From NCBI GenBank assembly GCA_030044045.1, contig JASHWO010000130.1, positions 1 to 7,940 on the forward strand: DNA of 7,940 nucleotides, read 5' to 3'. The notes under the pieces were generated by a model that saw only the letters and a program-made list of their open reading frames with translations, made no database searches and was not told the origin of the DNA. Every line of letters begins with the position of its first letter. Within the stretch, counting starts at the first letter, position 1. Positions 5,575-7,940 of the stretch are shown here, in pieces. The stretch comes from Acidimicrobiales bacterium. Its GTDB lineage: Bacteria > Actinomycetota > Acidimicrobiia > Acidimicrobiales > RAAP-2. Both the position numbers and the translations under genes were made by a program.

Positions 5575-6924
5575 GTGAGCGACGTCTCGAGGGGACCCGG
5601 GTGGTGGTTGGCGTCCGACGGCAGGTGGTACCCGCCCGAGACGCATCCCGATCCTGCCCAGCGGGTGCCGCCGCCGGTCCCGCCGTTCCCGCCGTTCCCG
5701 AGTTCACCGGCCATCCCGGGCGCTGGCGGCTACCCGTACCCGGGAGCGGGCGGGGTGCCGCCCGTGCCGCCCGCCTATCCGGGGTGGGTGGCCCCCCCGC
5801 CCGGCGCAGGAGGCTGGGGGACCGGCGGGACGATGCCGGTTCCGGCCGGTCGCCTCGACCTCCATGTCGCCGAGCCGGCGCGCCAGGCCCGCTGGAAGAC
5901 GCTCTTGCGGTACTTCCTGATGATCCCCAACGCCCTGGTGCTCGAGATCCTGGCGCTGCCGCTGCTCGTCGTGGTCCCTGTCATGTGGCTCTGTGCGCTC
6001 GTCACCGCCCGGGTCCCCGCCGGGCTGTGGCGGTACGCCCGCTCGATCCTCCAGTGGCAGGCCCGCCTGGACGGCTACTTCTTTTTGCTCACCGACCGGT
6101 ACCCGCCGTTCTCGTTGCACGACGATCCCTACCCGGTGGCCCTCACCCTCGACGGACCACCGGAGCACCTCAACCGGGCTGCCGTCCTCTTCCGGATCGT
6201 CTTGCTCGTCCCGGCCGTGCTGGCGTCGCTCGTCTACCAGGTCGGGGTCGGGTTGGTCCTGGTGGCTGCCTGGTTCGCTGCCCTGGTGACCGGCCGGGTC
6301 CCCAGGCCGTTGCATCAGGTGATCGCCACGGGCCTGCGCTACTCCCTGCGCTACAGCGCCTATGCGTCGCTTCTCACCGCCGAGTACCCGTGGGGGCTCC
6401 TGGGCGACACCTCCGACCGGACCGGGGCCCTCTCGGGCGACGTGCTCACCCTGGACGGCGGGACCAAGGCGTTCGCCGTCGTCATGCTGGTGGTCGGCGC
6501 CGTCATGTCGCTTTTCTACGTCGCGCTCCCGACCTTCTTGTCGGTGGTCAACCAGCGGACCGTCGCCATCACGGCGTGGAACTCCCTGCAAGACCGTGCG
6601 CTGACAGGGAGCACCAGGTACCGCATCCAGGTGGCCAAGTGCACCACAGACCTCCCCTGCGTTCAGGAGGCCGCCTCGATCCTGCGCAACGACCTCGAGA
6701 CACAGATCCACGCCGTCGGGTCCATCATGTTCCCCACAGTCACCACTACCCAGGACGCCAGGGAGCTCGTGTCGCTGCTCCGCCAGGAGCACGCCCTGGT
6801 GGTGAAGGCCCAGGACGCGCCCTCGGCGCAAGCCTATGTGGCCGACTTCCGGCAACTCGCGCTCCTGACAGGGCGGATCGCCCCGATCGCCGAGCGCATC
6901 TCCAAGTCTTTGAGCAGCTTCTGA
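5575..6924 (+). CDS. DUF4389 membrane protein with WW-ASDG-WYPP N-terminal motif
   Basis: This 449-residue membrane protein starts with VSDVSRGPGWWLASDGRWYPPE, a short aromatic motif seen on many actinobacterial membrane proteins. A Pro/Gly-rich cytoplasmic linker follows (about 30-90). Then come two copies of a DUF4389-like unit, each a hydrophobic hairpin followed by an ALVTxRVP...LLTxxYP...D segment (about 111-184 and 206-279). A further helix (about 299-324) leads to a 125-residue helical C-terminal domain with Cys356 and Cys362 that I do not recognise. The GTG at 5575 is preferred because GGGGGGTGA precedes it at ribosome-binding distance and the motif begins right there; in-frame codons further upstream look unrelated. 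DUF4389 proteins have no established function. The gene stands alone, divergent from vapBC. Confidence 0.85.
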   Translation: MSDVSRGPGWWLASDGRWYPPETHPDPAQRVPPPVPPFPPFPSSPAIPGAGGYPYPGAGGVPPVPPAYPGWVAPPPGAGGWGTGGTMPVPAGRLDLHVAEPARQARWKTLLRYFLMIPNALVLEILALPLLVVVPVMWLCALVTARVPAGLWRYARSILQWQARLDGYFFLLTDRYPPFSLHDDPYPVALTLDGPPEHLNRAAVLFRIVLLVPAVLASLVYQVGVGLVLVAAWFAALVTGRVPRPLHQVIATGLRYSLRYSAYASLLTAEYPWGLLGDTSDRTGALSGDVLTLDGGTKAFAVVMLVVGAVMSLFYVALPTFLSVVNQRTVAITAWNSLQDRALTGSTRYRIQVAKCTTDLPCVQEAASILRNDLETQIHAVGSIMFPTVTTTQDARELVSLLRQEHALVVKAQDAPSAQAYVADFRQLALLTGRIAPIAERISKSLSSF

Positions 6925-6941
6925 CCCGCGTCCACGAGCAA

Positions 6942-6989
6942 GGCCGTCATCGAGCGGCCAACACCTCGCCCTGTAGGGCCGCCGAGGTG
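6942..6989. terminator. Hairpins downstream of the DUF4389 gene
   Basis: GGCCG (6942-6946) pairs with CGGCC (6955-6959). A stronger stem follows: CACCTCG (6962-6968) pairs with CGAGGTG (6983-6989), enclosing CCC-TGTA-GGG. These lie 17-65 bases after the DUF4389 stop and just beyond the end of the minus-strand PIN remnant, so they could stop transcription from both sides. No T tract follows, as is common in high-GC actinomycetes. Confidence 0.5.
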
Positions 6990-7002
6990 GTGGCGCGTCG
7001 GG

Positions 7003-7140
7003 TCATGGACGAAGGACTTGTATGTCGTGTGGTCCGGGCGAGCCCAGCGTTCGCCGGTCGGTGGTCATGAGCACCGCGCCGGTCTTGCGGGCGAGGACGA
7101 CATAGAGGGCATCGGCGACCGTGAGGTTGTGTCGTACGAG
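7003..7140 (-). pseudogene. C-terminal remnant of a second VapC-type PIN toxin gene
   Basis: Reading the minus strand from 7140 to the TGA at 7005-7003 gives about 45 residues with clear PIN C-terminal features: VRHNLTVADALYVVLARKTG (the third catalytic Asp in VADALYV), then AVLMTTDRR (the fourth acid in TTD), and a PHDIQVL tail before the stop. The frame stays open further upstream to 7281, but that part has no PIN-like sequence, no N-terminal LDxS/E core and no convincing start codon. The first two thirds of the gene are missing or scrambled. It is not similar in detail to the intact toxin at 4772-5158, so it is not a recent duplicate. It is a decayed toxin gene without an antitoxin. The rest of the gap, about 7141-7258, holds nothing I can identify. 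Confidence 0.7.
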
Positions 7141-7258
7141 ACAGCCTCGGCAGTTGACCGGAGGTTGTGCGCGGACTCGGACACATGCACATCGTATCCC
7201 GGTCCTCTCGGTGCCCGGGCCGGTCGCCTTCCGCTGTCGTGACGGGCCGGGGCCAGTG

Positions 7259-7277
7259 GTAATACTTAAGATATTAC
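7259..7277. promoter_or_regulatory. Putative ArsR-family operator
   Basis: GTAATA (7259-7264) and TATTAC (7272-7277) form a perfect 6-bp inverted repeat around a seven-base spacer (CTTAAGA). It is a conspicuously AT-rich island in GC-rich DNA. The dyad ends directly next to the -35 hexamer of the repressor gene. The size and position are typical of the site bound by an ArsR-family dimer repressing its own operon. Confidence 0.7.
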
Positions 7278-7316
7278 TTGACTATTATGCCGGCGGGGGC
7301 GATACTGGGGGAGGTG
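7278..7316 (+). promoter_or_regulatory. Promoter of the arsR-type gene, leaderless GTG
   Basis: TTGACT (7278-7283) is a near-perfect -35, and GATACT (7301-7306) is an acceptable -10 at exactly 17 bases spacing. Seven bases further is GTG (7314), in frame with the repressor. Transcription starting there would make a leaderless message. This argues against the in-frame TTG at 7278 and ATG at 7287, both of which fall inside the promoter. Confidence 0.65.
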
Positions 7317-7673
7317 CCGACCCGACTGGCTGAGCTCGACCGGCAGGACCGGTGCGACCAGGTGTTCCGGGCGCTGGCCGACCCGAGCCGGCGGTCCATG
7401 GTGGAGCGCCTGGCCGGCGGCTCGGCGTCGGTGAGCGAGCTGGCCGAGCCCCTGGCCATGTCCCTGGCCGCCGTGGTCCAGCACCTGGGCGTGCTGGAGG
7501 GGGCCGGGGTCGTGGCCACGGAGAAGGTCGGCCGGGTGCGGGTGTGCCGGCTGGCCCCGCAGGGGTTGGGCCCGGCCGAGGGCTGGCTGGCCACCCAGCG
7601 GGCCGAGTGGGAGCGGCGGCTCGACCGCCTGGGCGAGGTGCTGGCCGAGCCCGACGACCGGGAACCGGCCTGA
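7314..7673 (+). CDS. ArsR/SdpR-family winged-helix transcriptional repressor
   Basis: This protein is 119 residues from the preferred GTG start (128 from the ATG at 7287). Seen: DQVFRALADPSRRSMVERLAGG, the helix-turn-helix SVSELAEPLAMSLAAVVQHLGVLEGAGVV, the wing EKVGRVRVCRL, and a C-terminal helix with WLATQRAEWERRLDRLGEVL. This is the SdpR-like branch, with no CxC or other metal-binding cysteine motif, so it is probably not a metal sensor. In this branch the repressor typically sits before an AHSA1/SRPBCC gene, as here (26 bases downstream), and controls it together with itself. The inverted repeat at 7259-7277 is the likely binding site. The inducer is unknown. Confidence 0.92.
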   Translation: MPTRLAELDRQDRCDQVFRALADPSRRSMVERLAGGSASVSELAEPLAMSLAAVVQHLGVLEGAGVVATEKVGRVRVCRLAPQGLGPAEGWLATQRAEWERRLDRLGEVLAEPDDREPA

Positions 7674-7699
7674 CCGTGGCCATGACCAAGGGAGGATCC

Positions 7700-7940
7700 A
7701 TGTCCGAGCGCAGCATCGTCCATGCCACCTTCACCCTGGAGCGCACCTACCCCGTCCCGCGGGAGCGGGTGTTCCACGCCTGGGCCGACCGGGAGGTCAA
7801 GTCCCGCTGGTTCGCCGGTGGCGCCGCCGGCTACGAGCTGGACTTCCGGCCCGGGGGCATCGAGCGCCACCGGGCCCTGCACGAGGGCAAGGCGATCACC
7901 TGGGAGTCGTTGTACCGGGAGATCGTCCCCGACGAGCGGA
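7700..7940 (+). CDS. SRPBCC / AHSA1-family protein, 3' end outside the window
   Basis: The first 80 codons are present, and the frame is open to the end of the window. The sequence MSERSIVHATFTLERTYPVP, then RERVFHAWADREVKSRWFAG and later YELDFRPGG, matches the start of the AHSA1 (Aha1-like, START-fold) group. These proteins have a hydrophobic cavity; most actinobacterial members are uncharacterised. GGGAGG (7690-7695) ends four bases before the ATG at 7700 and decides the start; an in-frame ATG at 7682 has no ribosome binding site. It forms an operon with the ArsR-type repressor 26 bases upstream. The missing part should be about 60-80 residues, judging from usual family length. Confidence 0.88.
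   Translation, partial: MSERSIVHATFTLERTYPVPRERVFHAWADREVKSRWFAGGAAGYELDFRPGGIERHRALHEGKAITWESLYREIVPDER

Noticed and set aside
5674..5700. Short tandem repeat (CCGCCGTTC-like units) in the DUF4389 linker
   Set aside because: It encodes Pro-Phe-Pro repeats of the proline-rich linker. It is short and explained by coding.
5704..6855. Minus-strand open frame of 383 codons opposite the DUF4389 gene
   Set aside because: Low-complexity charged sequence with no recognisable motif. The plus-strand gene has membrane helices and family motifs.
6947..7192. Minus-strand 81-residue open frame in the 6925-7258 gap
   Set aside because: Its sequence is unlike any family I know, while another minus-strand frame over the same bases gives a clear PIN C-terminus.

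Overview
The window is a very GC-rich chromosomal stretch with dense short-gap gene packing, GTG/TTG starts and several starts that look leaderless. The N-terminal WW-x-ASDG-x-WYPPE motif of the DUF4389 protein and the mycothiol-type DinB/maleylpyruvate isomerase homologue point to an actinomycete. An Acidimicrobiia-like lineage is my best guess; this is inferred from protein style, not from a marker gene.

Layout, left to right. (1) 1-891, +: a membrane-anchored SIMPL (DUF541) protein whose upstream end may lie outside the window. (2) 950-1624, -: a class I O-methyltransferase, convergent with gene 1 and divergent from gene 3. (3) 1697-4762, +: a compact three-gene unit. It holds a gluconate 2-dehydrogenase subunit 3-like small subunit, a GMC flavoprotein with a CxxCxxCx4C cluster motif (ATGA overlap with the small subunit), and a mycothiol-dependent maleylpyruvate isomerase-family protein 19 bases further on. 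(4) 4772-5373, -: a VapBC toxin-antitoxin pair (AbrB-type antitoxin, PIN toxin) with a TTGA overlap and its own palindrome-covered promoter. (5) 5575-6924, +: a multi-span DUF4389 membrane protein with an internal duplication. (6) 6925-7258: no intact gene, but a strong hairpin and the C-terminal piece of a second, different PIN toxin gene on the minus strand. (7) 7314-7940, +: an ArsR/SdpR-type repressor followed by an SRPBCC/AHSA1-family gene cut by the window end, with a clear palindromic operator and promoter in front.

How they fit together: the GMC and small subunits should form one sugar- or alcohol-oxidising dehydrogenase. Neither shows an export signal or a cytochrome partner here, so the electron acceptor is unknown. 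The ArsR-SRPBCC pair and the VapBC pair are each self-contained and appear autoregulated: in both, a short AT-rich inverted repeat lies on the promoter. Nothing here amounts to a clearly new defence or mobile system. The most informative points are the regulatory sites, the decayed PIN gene that open-reading-frame calling misses, and the unusual features of the GMC dehydrogenase.
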